A stretch of DNA of 64,000 nt from Thuidium tamariscinum (Eukaryota; Streptophyta; Bryopsida; Hypnales; Thuidiaceae): the NCBI GenBank assembly GCA_947034885.2, contig OX344750.2, positions 45,370,821 to 45,434,820 of the forward strand, given 5' to 3'. The notes under the pieces are model-generated. The model was not told the DNA's origin and ran no database searches. It was given only the letters and a program-made list of their open reading frames with translations. Below, in pieces: positions 47,867-61,847 of this stretch (within the stretch, counting starts at the first letter, position 1; the number at the start of each line of letters is the position of its first letter). Position numbers and translations under genes: made by a program.

Positions 47867-50800
47867 ATGGCGCCCCAACGTCGACCTCCACCGCGCTCCT
47901 CACGCCAGCAAGCGCCTCCTGCCACCTCCGTCGATGCGCTGCTCGCAGGTTAGCCACTTCGTCGTCTTTGTATCGCGTGATTTGGTCTATTTTCGTGATT
48001 CCTCTGTTTTTTGTTCTCACCCCTGTTTCCCTGTTTGGGGGGACAGTACGTTGATTGTCGCAATTATGTGCGGGTTCTGGTTTAAGCGGTGGATTTTATT
48101 GCAATTCCGAGGCGGCTAGATATTTGTTAGTGATCACCAAGGGTTTCTACAGTGGAGGGATTGAAGAAGACAATTCCACTGCAAAGTACTTCGTTTTGAG
48201 GCAATCGCAGTTTTTCTTTGATGGGTTAACTCGGAAATCCTTGTCTGATTTAATGATTGGTGTCCCAGCTCAAGAATTCTCAGTTTCTGCTAGCAGTAGT
48301 GCGTGTCTCACTTCGTTGACCACATAGGCGAGAGTAACCGTCTGGTCACTTGCTGAAATTTTCTGGATGCATAGTCCACATTCCGCTAATAGTTTTGGTG
48401 AGATAAGCGGTTTGTGAAATCTAATAGAGGAGATGGAGGAACTTTGGTTGAAGAGCTTAGAAAAGAATCACGATTTAGCACTTAGAGTGAAAAGGGGGTT
48501 TCGTTCAATTGTTGTTTCAAGAAACCTAACCCTCGAAAAGAACAAAGCTTCACCAGCTCTTACCTACCTCTCGTGGGAGATAGCATTAACTAGACCTCGG
48601 ATTGGATACTTCACTGAAGATAGCCTAACCGGTGTGTGAGACCCACTACCCTAATGTCAACTTACAAAGGCGTGGCTCATTAACCGGGCCTTTCTGTGTC
48701 TGCAGAAGCAAGGAGGGTAAAGCAAGCAGCTGAAAGGAAGTCTGATGGAGCTGCTAAAGTCGGGGCTTTGGAGCAGACCGTGCGCTTGTTTCAAAACGCT
48801 TTGTCCATGTCTATGTCGCTACTGGTGCAAGAAGAGGCTCTTTTTGATCTTGTAAGATGACATTCAGCAAATCTGGGAGGGATATTTGAGGTTAAAAATC
48901 ATTGGATGTAGGTCTCACTTGTATTCTTGGATTGTGCAATTTTGTGTGTGCTTGGTGGGTTAAAGTTTCCAACAGTGCTGCCGACATTGTTGCGATCATC
49001 ATCCTCTGCTTGGCTGTTGTGTAGGGAGAAGTCTTTTTAGAGCTTGCTTGTTCTTTGCAAACCCGAGGTTTGCATTCGGCGGGCAGCCCGTATCGAAATG
49101 AGAAGATGAAGTCCCAAACCTTGGAACTGCAATGTCAAGCCTCTGTGGAGGCTGCCAATGCCGGCAGGTACGATGCAGTCTTTTTTAACTTGGACGTGGT
49201 CATGGAAAGCTTTCGAGGTATACGCTTGTCTGTGACAAAAGCAAGGCTTAAGCGTTTGGCTCTTTTTGGATTAACCAGTTGCAGTAATTTAACTCGTACT
49301 CTGTGTAACCAATCGCAGTTGGTGAAAAATTACGGTGCCCATAATAATCATTTCCAAGGAGGCTGTAAATTACTCTGCAGCTCCCAAGGCGGTCAAATGC
49401 CCCTTGGAATCTAAAGCTAAAAATATTTACATTACTACGGACTGTGTTTCGCTGTATATGTTGTGCTTAGTTTAGGTAGTGTCGTATTGTTTAGTGTTTT
49501 TTGTACTTCTCTCCAAGAGTATTTTCTCAGGAGGAGACTCCCTGTGAGAGCCGTCAGATGGTTACCCTGGTTGGTGTGTTTTACAATCAACAGAGGCTGT
49601 TGGTTCTGCAGGCAGAGCTTTGAAATGTATGAGAGGGTATGTGCTCTTGAAGGTATGGGAGAGCTAAAGCAGGAAGCTCTTGTCAACTCGGGGAACGCTC
49701 TCTGTGAATGGGCATCACTTGCTACAAGTATTCCCGAGGACAAAGGAGGCGGGGCTGCTGTTGCCGCTGAGTTGCTCAAGCAAGCCGATGAGAGGTGTAG
49801 CATTTGATCCACTCGCTTCTGCTTTTCCCACCAAAGTAGATCCTGGAATTTCTCCGTGCTCTAGAATTTGCTGTGGGACGTTTCTTTGAAATATGACCCT
49901 CTCTGAAATGACATTCTGGATTATTATGCACGCTTGTCACACCATCATTGACCAGCACACTTGTCATACAGCCTATGTTGTAGCCATTTGGGGGGGACTT
50001 CAAGCAGGCAGATTTAAGAGGTCAAGGTTTGAACAGTTTCCTAGGCAGTATTTATATCTAGGTGTTGTCTGAGCCAAGAGTTTGGAATGCAGAGCAGATA
50101 TTCACGAGCCCTGGCTGTTACACCTGAGGATGTAGAGCTTCTTACAAACGTGGGGGACTGCTGTGTTCAACGAGCAGAGCTCTTCCATTCTGCGTTGCAC
50201 CGAAGTGAATGCTCTACTGTCTCGCTCGATGCATGGGCTCCAGTGAAAGAAATTTATGATCATGGCCTTCAGGTGTACAGTAAGGCATGTGCTAATGCTG
50301 ATACACGTATTGGCGACGACCTTGGAGGGTTGCTACAGAACTGGAGTGCTTGTTTATCCTCATTTGCAGAGGTGAGAAATAGAGGAATTTGCACTGTCAC
50401 GCACTCACGACATACTTGTTTGCTTTTGCTCCTCTCAATCAACGCATTGCATTGTGTTCCTTACATGAATTTTCTGCAGCGAACACCAGATTTGCAAGAA
50501 GCGAACGAAGCCTACAGACAAGCTCAGGAGAAACTGAGGTCAGCAATTCAGTTTAAGAAAACAGATGTTACTCTTTTTATTGCTCTTGGAGAATCCTTTG
50601 CCAGTCAGGCTGAGCGCTCCATCGCTGATCCTGCTTCCCAGCAACAGGTATGACAGCATCTGGGCGTTAATCCTCTGTCGGTGCACCTTCCAAAAAAAAA
50701 AGTGTCAGTAAATCATTTTGATTCTTCCAGAAACGTTGGAGCAACAGCCATGATATTATGTTTTTATGAGGTGCTTGGCCTTGGTGCTTATTTTGGGGTG

Positions 50801-51813
50801 TCTACCTGAAAGAATTGGAGGTCCAATGCACTACAAGTCGACAGCGGCAGGCTGCTACTATTTCTAGATTTTGAATGGTTTTCTACAATGATGTCTCCTC
50901 GTGTCAGATATCTCAAAAGTTCTTGTATCGCGTGCACTGCAGAGTTTGAAACAATTAGAGGAAGCAGTGAATGCCGGCTTTGGAGCTGCACTAACTATAG
51001 ATTCGACGAGTGTGGAGGGTCTCTTGGGTTTAGGTGATGCTCACCTAGCGGCTGGAAAGCTACTTGCTGATTCAGGGATCCTCTCTACTGCAAACATACA
51101 TTGGAAGCAAAGTTCAGACGCATTTATGAAAGCATCAAAATTTCTGGCAGCAGGTAATCTATACTATCCTTGTAAGGTAGAGGATACTCTTTCTGTTGCT
51201 TAAGCATTTTAACCGATAGGTAGGAGTGATTTTCGGGAGATCACTATAGAGCTGTAGAGGGATCACTTTGGGCACAAGAGCCAGCTCTGTTGAAATCAAG
51301 CTTTTATCACTACTGTGTTCAACACTTGTCTCATGCAAAATGGGAGTTTGTAGACCACTTCAAGTGACAGTAGACAAAGATAGTGTCCATAGATGTATAG
51401 CCAAGTCTTGTTTTCACCACTTGCCAAAAAAGTCAATCAAGTGTATAAATAGATGAGTTGTTGGTATCGGCAGCCAGTAATAGAGATGGGATCAGGCCGC
51501 TAACGGTTTAGTATCCTCGACCTTCGCTCTAATTTTCGTTGAAGGTAATTTGCTACTGTGGGTCATTCCAGACACGGAGCACAAGTACAAGCTGAGTTTC
51601 GAAGAGCAATGCGATGCTCTCTACAATCTCGCTTGTGCAGCTGCCCTTGCAGGGCAGGAAGCCGATGCTGCCAAGGCCTTAAATCAGCTCGCATCTGTCA
51701 ACGCCATTTCAGCCTACGATCTACGCCAAGATGCCGATCTGAAGTCCTTTCGGTCTAAGGACTGGTTCACTGCTTTGTTAGAAAATAGAAGCTCGAGCAG
51801 CGCCATGGAGTAG
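47867..51813 (+). CDS. Tetratricopeptide-repeat (TPR) protein
   Basis: Eight in-phase exons: 47867-47948, 48706-48851, 49025-49167, 49612-49794, 50098-50371, 50480-50647, 50943-51153 and 51572-51813, giving 482 aa. The start at 47867 (MAPQRRPPPRSSRQQAPPAT) is chosen because only that frame joins exon 2. After the basic, Pro-rich N-terminus the protein is helical with TPR-like pairs: EEALFDLGEVFLELACSLQ, LKQEALVNSGNALCEWASLA, RYSRALAVTPEDVELLTNVGD, ANEAYRQAQEKLRSAIQFK, VEGLLGLGDAHLAAGKLL and EEQCDALYNLACAAALAGQE. The last is followed by LRQDADLKSFRSKDWFTALL, as in plastid-type TPR proteins. It probably acts as a protein-binding scaffold. I do not recognise a named orthologue, and location is not clear from the sequence. 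Confidence 0.82.
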
Positions 51814-54800
51814 GTCATGTACAGTACTGCACTCCATGTCCTGGCTTCCACTCGTGGCAAATCAGCTGTTTGGCTCCTTAGAATATGAATAATCGTGAAC
51901 GAATTCTTTACCATCAGTTTAATTTAACTCAATTCCTAGTTACAGTATCACATAGAAATATCAATCATATTTCGAAATGCCATGGTGTGTTTGATGGTGT
52001 CTTCTTTTTTCAATCCAATTTTGGACACATGTATCCAATGGGCTTGAAGTTGTAAGGATGCCTTACAAGTAAGGTAAATGATTCTATTTGTGAAATAATT
52101 TTTGATGTGCCCCCTTCAAGTGGTGAGGGAAAAGTTATTCTTTTCTTCACTAATGGGAAAGCAGGAGAGAAAGCAATACCACTACAAAATTTATTTTACC
52201 AACAATGTAAAAATTTGTGATGGAGTAAGAATTTTTGAGGTGTGTTACTTGAGCAGCTTGTATGAGCCACTAGGTCACCTTCATACCTACAAAAATTACG
52301 TACATAATGGTCACCTAAAATGGTCTTAATATTATAGTCTAAAATCTACCATGATATTGAGGCCTTAATATGGCCATGTTCTTAAATGTTCTTTTAACCA
52401 AAAGGTACAAGAATCTATTCCTGCGACAAAATTACTTCTAAATGATTGCCTAGACACCCCGAAGTCCCTCTTCCACATCCAAAAAGTGCCACTTCCACCC
52501 ACTAATAATGCCTATAAGTTCATTTCTTTAAAAGCAACCCATTAAAACTTCTTACACAGACACAATGGGGCCTTCCATTGTTTGGTACAAATAGTCAATT
52601 ACATGGCATGAAAAAGGGCAATTTACCTTATTTCAATTCAAAGAAGGACCAAACTAGATTGCAACTAAAATTTGTTATTATTAATTCTAGAATACAAAAT
52701 TAGACAAGAATTCAAATGTGATCTAGAAAAATTAATGGCTTCTAGTCAAGAACATTTAGATTTTAGTATTTTTAATCTAAATATAAATCTACGAGGAGCC
52801 ACTAAGTTGTTTTTCTAATTGAGATTCTTCTACTAACAAGGAAGAAAGAGACATTGTATACAAAGAGTTTTGCAAACTAGATTGAAACTTGAAAAATGAG
52901 TGTAGAACCAAAGTTCGACAAACAAGTTTTCAAAATTAGGAAAAATGACTTTTATAGGTATTTAAACTAAATTTGGAGGTTAGTAGATAAAATGGACAAA
53001 TTGTTTGCATATTGGTTTAATACATGTTAAATGAACAATATTATAAGCCTAGCTACTTTATTACATCATATTACATACATTATCATTTTAACACCTCAAT
53101 CTATAGTTGTCATTTTCTTCTTCTTTATGTCATGCAAATCTCATAAGGCAAAGATGACTATCTTAGATTTAGGTTATGAAATAAAAGAGTGAATATAGTG
53201 ATAGAATAATGTAAGGTTATATCATGATCCATTCCCTATCCACTTTCTTCTAACAAAAAACTCAAACTGTACAAAACATTGATAATGTAGACATTTATAA
53301 CATCTCGCATGCCAACACACATACAAAACCACCCACGTACATTGCTATAGACCAAAACACATATCCAATACATTGCATTATCAACACAAATACACAACCT
53401 TCACACACATTGCATACAAATACATATTACAAAACTTGCAATACAACTAAATTGCACCAAATAACTTCTTCTACCTGAAGTGGATGATGAATGATTGGAG
53501 ATTATCTTTTTCTTTAATCTAATACATTGATAGGAAACCATAACAAGTACTCATTACATCAATACTATAAAAATGAACAAACAAACATCTACTAAACCTA
53601 AATAAGAAAATCAATTCAACTAACCACAAAACCAAGATATACAATTTATAATCAATAATTTATTGGTAACACTCATTACCATCACCTCAAGTGAATGAAA
53701 CCCATATAAAGATATTGCTGTACTTTTTCTAACCATCTATTTGTAAACCTATATTTTTGAGATGTTTGGAATCAAACATATGGATGTTGTAGATATTGTC
53801 TATGAATGTCAACATAGATGTCTAAATTTTTTTTATCAAGATTGACAAGGCAAAAACATCCCAAATGAATCCCTATCATTAGATGTTTTTTACTTAACAT
53901 TCTCAAATATTTGAGATTTGAGGATGTTGAAATATTGTCATATTGTTGTCATTGTAGCATCACGCAAGCACCACATGGACAAGGAAAGCCATGTGTGAAT
54001 TTTTTAACTTGGCTCATCTATAACATGGCACGTAATGTAGTTGTGGAGAAAGTAACTTGGTAACCAATGGAAATGATGGCATGCCTAATTAGCAGTCTTT
54101 ATGCTATTTGAGAATTTTGATGTAGTTTTTGAAATGTCAACTTAGGCATTCAAACATTTTTTTGAAACATCAAATAGTGCATATAATGCCTTCAAGGCAA
54201 GATTGGTAAAAAAAATTATTTTAAATAAAGTCAAAGTAAATGAACTAGAAAAATTGTCAAATTCAACAAGAGTTAAAAGAGAATTTATCATCTAAGGTAG
54301 AAGACTTTAACTTTAACCAGGCAATAAAAGAAAATATGATACAGAGGTACATTTTGTTTTCTTTAACCCCTAAACGACACTAGAGCCATTTCTTGATCGA
54401 TGAACAGGCAAGCCTTTTGATGTATAGGACATAAATGTAAGCATTCATCCTTGGAATTAGGGGTGGAAAAGGAAGATCTTCTACAATTCTTTGACTTCAA
54501 ATGTGCATTTTTGGATTTTTTAAATTCCAACGATTCCCACGGTTTCACAAAAGATGGTTTCCTAGATCACCCCCCGCATCGTTTAAGGATGTGTACTAAT
54601 TCTACACATTTTAGAAGGTGGTTGAAATTTAATGACTACTAATGACCACTATATTTTGGCTTCAAAAATTTGTAATTAATCTACAAATTTCTAAAGAATA
54701 TAATACAACTTGGATTAAATGCCAATTATATTTTTCTTCCTACAAAAATTATTGAAAGTTGTTTCAAAGAGATTAGTCCCTCCCAAAGTCAATGAGCTCT

Positions 54801-57800
54801 TAAATGGTCTCGTTGATGGTCTCTTATGACCCTTATATCATATCCTCAAGAGAAATTATGAGGAGAAATTTTAATGGCAAAATGAACAAATTACTTCATT
54901 GATAGTTGGTGGGAATGAAAGGTGGAGTGGACATTTTTATTCTAAAATCCATTATAAGTCTTAAATCCTCAAAGGATATGGGATGATTTTAAGATGAGAA
55001 TTTGATAGTTGAATATTTACACGTTGTTTAAGAAATTATATTTTGAAGACAATTCTTACTTTATATATCCCATACAAGTTGTTTTACTCCCTAAACACCC
55101 CCCCTGCTTGTATAAATAACTTCTCCTCTCATTTTCAAATTCATGGAATATGTGTCTCTTGAAGCTATGAGAAATAGTAGCTACAAAATTTGAAGATTTT
55201 GACTAATATGTGGAATTTTCTAATTCTAACAAGATCCTAAATGACATTAATGCACTAATTTCGTCATGTTTCTTGATAGATTTGGATGGTGGAAATGGGG
55301 CCAAACATAGGGTGACAAAAATGGATTGCAGACGGAATTGGGTTGGTCTATCTTACATTGTGGGGAATTTATGACCCTAAAAAAATTGTCAAAAAAATGC
55401 CATGGCCTGAAACTAGGCCAAAAAGCCTACCCATGGCCTTGCACAAGGTCTTTTGGGGCATGGTATTGTAATTTTCTCTCTAGTGTAATTAACCTTGCAT
55501 GTGATGCCCCCCCTCCATTGAAAATGTCATTTTTATCCATAATTTCTCATGGAAAAATTCAAATGAAAAAAATAGATTAGTGGAGCAACAAGGTATTCTT
55601 TGGTCCTACTTCAAAAAAAATTAAAAAAATGTGGTGAATTTTTCACTTCATAGTGAGTTGCCCAAAATCACTATGTTGCCAAAAAAAACGCAATTTGGTT
55701 CTTCAAGGGTTAACTATGAACAAATGAACTCTTAATAATTCTAATTTACATCTCTATATAGGTTGTTTTACCTCCTACCATCTCACTTGTATAAAAATAC
55801 TTTTCTTCTCATCTTTGAACATATAAAGTATGTGGCTTTACAAACTTTAGAAGATGGTTTCTACAAATTTTGTTATCATTGAAATAATATGCCAATTATT
55901 CCAAAACTCTAAAATATTATAAAATAAGTTATGAAATAAGGTATATCTTCCAAATGAAGGGGAAAGATGACATCTCCAAAGTCAAGGAGAATGTCATCCA
56001 ATGTTGGTGATTCATGATGAATTGATTTTTGCTAATTCTAGCCTAGCTTCTTCCCTTGCTAGGCCTAATATGCTCATTAGCCCTTCACTTTAACTTGGAT
56101 ACAAATTAATCAATCTTCGTGAAGCTTGATATTTTGTACATTTCATTTTTATTTTTTAATTATTTTAGAGCTTATTCAAACCTAGAATCTCACCATTCAT
56201 ATTTTAAAGAAATCATCATGTGTGCAAGCTATAAATTGCTGAAAAAATGGTTTTATATGAGACTTTTCTTGAAGTTAGTTCTCAATTGGAATCTTTTGGT
56301 ACATATTCCTCAATTTGAAATGTATGAAATTTTTGGAACATGTGATCATCTTTATCACAAAGAAAAAGAAAAAAAAGGTTCAAGCCAATGTCAAATCAAC
56401 TTCTACAAAAGCCTGCTCAAATGAAAATGGCCCAGAATTTAGAGGCCCCAAAAAAACTTTTTTTTTGCAACTTCAAACACTAATCTCACAACCGCTACAT
56501 AGCCAAAACCTCCCATTTTCTTACTACAACATAATGAAGAAGTCTTCCAGAAGTACATTTTATAGTTTGAGGCAACAAGATTTTATTTTTCATTTGTGGG
56601 GGACCCTTGCCATCAAAACAACCCAGATGTTGAGTTTTTTTTCCTGAAACAAAGTCAAAGAACTTTTAGGGGTTGAAAACTTACAGTGAGTAGGAACTTC
56701 AGTTGGCACTTCATGAATCAGTTTCTGCAATTTTGTGAAATAGTAACAGAACATTTCATGCAGTGGTCTAGAAATTAAACACCATTTTCTAAGTTCCCAC
56801 TGGATTCTTCATGTATCATGAGGATTGAAGGGTCGGTGATCTTGTCCACTGTTCAAACCTTGCTCATCATCATTGCCTCAAGTTTCTGGTAACTTACTGC
56901 CACTGCAGTGAATGATGACGGTGATCTCAAAACTGGCTAAATTTCGCTCATTTTTTACTTAATTTTTGCATGCCCTTTGTATAAATTTTTAAAAATCTTC
57001 CAAAAATGAACATTTGACTAAAAACCCTAAATCTGTTCTGAGATCACTATCGACATGACACCATTCCATAACTTATTTCATGGGAAATAAGACTGATCAC
57101 ATAGGCAGAGGAACTAACAAAGGTATGCAGTATGCACACCTCGAATCATCCCTAAATTGCAACTGACTAATGTTACTATTATTAAATATGAGTTCTTTTA
57201 ATGGACCTTATTGGTAACTGAACAATAAATTTAACACACTTTAGCATGCATTATTTGGACACTGTATGAAAAAGTTATGATTTTTTAAAAGTACTAACAC
57301 TACAACTATAGGCCACTACACCCATATTGTGCACATCATCTACCAACTCTGAAGATGTCCTAAGGGTTATGGGGAAGAGTGGATGAATGAAAAATTGTAA
57401 CAATGAAAATATAAGAGACAAAATTGAGACACTCTTTGTATTCAGTATAAAAGGTTGCCTCTAGGTGTACAAAAATTAAGTTTAGGCTTTTATAGTCTCT
57501 CATCTTTTGGATGTGTAGATCTTGTGTAATCAATATCTAGGTTTTTGTGACACTTTTGGTTGATATGTAGATTTTTAAAATTTAATATGTTAATTATGGG
57601 TGTATATACTTTATAGACAACTTCTCATTATGCCCCAAGTTCCACAGAATTTTATAAGTCTTAATTCAAGTCAAATCTCAATTTAGAGCTTGAAACTATA
57701 AAGTTGAAAGTTCTAATTCTAAAACCAATTTTTTTTTCTCATGGGTAATATTATACAACAAAGATATGTTCAAAAATGGATCAAAAGTCAAAATAACTCA

Positions 57801-58657
57801 TTCTAAAGACACTTGAAGTATTAAATCTATAATTGACATATTTGTATATAGAGTTAGATCACTAAGATGCTTATTTAGTACTTCTTATTTTCCTCATATT
57901 ATATTGAAAACAATAGCTAGGACTTTGAGTGTAAGTTGGACCTAGCTAAAATGAGGATGCTTAGTCCATTGTGCATCAAAGCATAAGATAATACTCTTAT
58001 TTGTAACTTTAGGTGATTTCTTCTTCATAGATTTGATTGTTGCTTCTTTGTGATTCTCTTGTAGTCTAAAAAACTTGCAACACCATATGCACATTAAGGC
58101 CTGGCCCCTTTCATTTCTACAGTAATTTGCATTTCTTTTTCATAATTAGCTTATTTGATTAGTATAGCTATCTTTGAGTTGTGTCCCTCGTGTAGACGCA
58201 CCCCACCCTACCACAATCCATTTTGGGCATCTACAAAAGTTCATGGCCAAGGAGAAAAGCATGTTGGCAAAAGAGTCATTCCATTCCATTTCCCAACCAC
58301 CACCTAAACTCTTTAGAACAACCAATGAGAATTGAAGCATCTTCTCCCTCCAGAGTGACCAATTTAAAAAGGATTCTAGTGGTATGAGTAGGTATTGTGT
58401 ACCTTCAACTTTGAAAATTCATAGAATATTGTGCGAGAGTTGGATATCTGCAAGAGGGCTCCGATTGGATTCGTCCTTCCGTCTCGGGGAGGCTCCCAAT
58501 TCATTTTCACATCAAAGCTTCATCATTTTGACTACCAAGATATCCAGAGCAGAACTGAAGAAAGTGCAGGAAAAGTGGCAATGCCCCCGGACTCCAAATT
58601 GGCCCTTTGTTTCCACCCACCAATTGAAATCAGATCAGTTGGGCCCAGCAGCAGGAT
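51814..58657. other. Long AT-rich desert
   Basis: No gene is supported. TTAA|CCCCTAAACGAC at 54363 and AAGGG|TTAA at 55710-55713 could be ends of TTAA-type elements. 55640-55713 is inverted relative to 60745-60820. 53270-53480 is a CA/AC-rich low-complexity stretch. Frames such as 56119-56424 and 56315-56647 look fortuitous. Confidence 0.4.
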
Positions 58658-58895
58658 GCTAACTTCGTCCCACGAAGTGAGACCAACAAGGTAAAACTTG
58701 AGTCACCTGGGGTAAAAGTGAAAAAGCCCCCTAGTTTTGTGCCTTATTTTTGGGTATATTAAAAGCCCTCCCTAGCTAATTTGGGGTTGCTGATTCCAAA
58801 TATGAATTCAGAATTTGAAAAAAATTAAAAAAATTCAGCATTTCCCCCTGGGGTAAATCCAGCCCGCTGGTCCCACTTCATGGGATGAAGTTAGC
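58658..58895. mobile_element. MITE of 238 bp sharing its core with 7138-7413
   Basis: The left end GCTAACTTCGTCCCACGAAG and right end (complement GCTAACTTCATCCCATGAAG) pair over about 27 bp and themselves contain a small palindrome. The core holds 'ccctccctagctaatttggg', 'ccaaatatgaattcagaatt' and 'cccctggggtaaat', as in 7138-7413, although the terminal arms are unrelated. A decayed relative with the same right arm is at about 59840-60085. Confidence 0.75.
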
Positions 58896-59600
58896 GTCCC
58901 ACGGCCCAGCATGGGAGGACCGTGGCACGGCAGGGCAGCAACTGCATAATACCTTAACTTATTACGGAGTACTCTGTATTACTTTTCTGGCGCCGTGCAT
59001 TTTCCACGCACACACCCCGGACCAATGGCATGAGCCACCATCCCGGGAAGGGCACCATGATGACCGCGCCTTACAAAAAGGCCTCGACATGGCGGGATCA
59101 CTTGGTACACATTGGAAATTGGGAAACAACATTGGACGTCCTCATGCATGCCAAGTGTGCAGGCAGCATTCATCATTAATTTGAGCTCGAAACAAACATA
59201 ACAAACAAACAGAAGTTTGCTGAAATTTCTCCTGGCTGCTTTTTCTGTTGGCATAGCACGCATTTTGGATGCCTTCTTGGTTGGGGCCTGCAAGCCTGCC
59301 CCCACCACCACCACCACCACCACCACCCAGGCTGCTTGCATTTCAGATGATGCCCAGCTTGTTTCAACATCCCTGCAAAACGTGAACCGGCTGGCAAATT
59401 GGGGCCATTTTGCCATGCACCTTCTTGCTTGTTCATGGCCTATAGAACAGCTCACAACAAAGAAAAAGTGACTTTCAGCAACTTTGGGTGGCAAAGGCTT
59501 TTCACCTTCTCCGATGAAATCCTAGAAGTCGAGAAGCTGAACCATTTCACAATGGAGCCTACAATTCTGATACTCTTTTTTAAAAATTTTTAACCTCCAA
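58896..59600. other. GC-moderate island without a recognised gene
   Basis: Frames on both strands are open for up to 171 codons (minus 58979-59494) but include a homopolymeric Val/Trp-coding tract from the trinucleotide repeat and no known motif. It could contain exons of a gene I cannot assemble, or be non-coding. Confidence 0.3.
59299..59330 (+). repeat. (CCA)n microsatellite
   Basis: About ten tandem CCA/CAC triplets. In the plus strand this would read as a Thr or His run, and as Trp/Val/Gly on the other strand, which explains the odd frames here. Confidence 0.9.
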
Positions 59601-59839
59601 TTCTAATACACTTATTCATTACTTCCTATTTTCTTGCTTACAACTTTAGGACATGTGTCATGACCATAATTTTGAAAAAAAAAGAGAGAGAAAAAAAGAC
59701 ATTCAAAGCTTTGATTGAAAATCTATTCTAGCTTTGGTTGAAAATAATTGCCCCCTATTGATTGGGTATAGGACTCCAATCGAGAATAGGTTGTCCTATC
59801 TTTATAGAGCAAAGCAAGTTTATTACGTAGGATGGTAAA

Positions 59840-60085
59840 CATAACATCTACAAGGTGAATTTTGCATTCTGCATGGAGAATGTAGAAAGAAGATCCCTAT
59901 TTTGTATAGTGTTAATTTTACGTTCTTCAGCTCTCCTAGCTAATGTTGAGCCTACAATTGCAAATATGAATTTGAAAATTGAAAATTTTATCATAAGTGG
60001 AAAATAAAAAATTCCTGCATTTTGCTAAGGGATAAATCCATTTTGTAGGGCCACTTCACATACAGATTTAGTGTCTTTCGTTTAT
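59840..60085. repeat. Decayed relative of the 58658 MITE
   Basis: Contains 'ctctcctagctaatg', 'gcaaatatgaatttg' and 'gggataaatcca...ggccacttca', in the same order as the core and right arm of 58658-58895, but heavily diverged and AT-enriched. Boundaries are approximate. Confidence 0.55.
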
Positions 60086-60744
60086 AATTGAGAGACAAAG
60101 GAATAGAAAGAAAAAAACACAAAATCAACTATGCGCTAGGATGATTATTTATTAACCCTAAAAAGCACACTAAGGTCAAAAAGTGGCCCATTGATTACTT
60201 TCTACATTGCTATAGAAATAAAGAATGTAGTTGTTGGTCCAAAAAACATTTCCAATTCAACATAGTGACAGTGTTAATATTTATTTACTTGGGACAAAGT
60301 GCGCTACATATCTCCACTTTCTTCATTGATGGATATTTGAAGGGGACAAGCCATATAGACCTAAATCCTCTAGCAAAAGCAATGTAACACTAAAAATGTT
60401 AGAGAACACAATACGCAACTAAAATGGATGATGACTATTCTAGGTCCCTCTAAATTTTCTTTAGACTTTTCATTCTATTACATCAAAGATAGACACAAAA
60501 AATTTAAAGTTTAGTTAGCACCTACAAGCAAGACTACAACTTATAACTTGTGAATGTAATATGTTACCATGAAAGATTTTAAATTGTAAAAAATATGTGA
60601 AAAGAAACCTTATTATTAAAAAAAAGTTTTAAAATATTTACAAATAGAATGTATAAGAGGAATTATAGAATTTATTTCTACAACCTTCTTTCTATGATTT
60701 TTTAATCCTTCAAGGTCAAATTGGTGACCCTAAAAATCATCCCT

Positions 60745-61610
60745 TTAACCCCTAAATGCCCAAGCTGCGTTTTTTGGCAACATAGCGATTTTGGGCAGCT
60801 CACTGTGGATGGAGTTTTTATTGTTGTTCTTTGAAGTTTTTACACAACGTGTGCTCCAAGACTCCAAGAGTAGCTTTAAAGCCCAACAATTTTCATAGCT
60901 TTTGACCTCACGGTTAAAAAGTTATGGCATGACAAGTGATTTTCTCTACTCGGTGGGCAGTCTGGGCAGCCCCAAAAACTTCTTCAAAAATAACTTTTTT
61001 AAGAAATTGAAATTTGAAATAGATTCTTTGAACTTTTATATATTTGTGAAGCTTTGAATCATTCCATTATGATTAATGAAGTGCAAGTTATGAGGATTTT
61101 AAGTTTGTGGGAAGGTATGGAGTTTTTGAAAACTGTACAAGAAGTACCGTACAAGAACTCTCTTTTTACACAAACTTCAAAAGATAAATAGTTGCACTTC
61201 CGTAGTCCTTCATAGAAAGATTCTATCTCCTTTATTGGGTGAAAAATGGCCACGATATTCTGGAAGGGCTAATCCTACAACACCATTGTAGATACTTAAT
61301 GTTTGATGGGATGACAAAGGATTCTCCTATGTAAAATGAAAGCGCAAATTGTTCATCTCCACAATTTTGTGCAAAAAGGAGAGGTCTTGTACAATAGTTT
61401 GACCTTTAATGAATACTTTTGGTATTTGTAAAGTGGATGATTCGCACTATTTCAAAAAGGATGATTTCTATAGTGACCGGACCGTCCTTACAAAGTTAAA
61501 CAATGGGCAAAGTTGGGTATTGCCTTCCCTTTTGATCACCTAAATGTGAAAAAAAATTAAAACCTTTTATCCATCCCTCAGATTTTTCATTCATCCGTAC
61601 TGCCCTCTGT
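60745..61610. repeat. TTAA-type element end and related repeat
   Basis: TTAA|CCCCTAAATGCCC at 60745 begins a stretch whose first 75 bases match 55640-55713 in inverted orientation ('ttttttggcaacatag', 'gattttgggca', 'ctcac'). A later part around 61370-61440 resembles 37540-37610 and 54470-54520 ('cttctacaat/cttgtacaat', 'tttgacctt'). The far end is not resolved. Confidence 0.5.
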
Positions 61611-61811
61611 AGGCTTGCGACTTCTGCGGGCTGTCACGGTGACAACTGACCAGCATGCAAGGAAAAGGCAGGATTCCGTCCTTCGGGCGTCCCTTGAAAG
61701 AATCGTCCCTTCAGTCACGGGCACACGCTTGAGCACCGTGGCAGGCAGCAAGTGGTCTCCCACACAATCACCGGCGCCGCGACTGACCCAACCATTCAGT
61801 TCTTTTTGGTT

Positions 61812-61847
<36 letters not shown>

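Noticed and set aside
59176-59436. ORFs with long Trp or Thr runs
   Set aside because: These are translations of the (CCA)n microsatellite.
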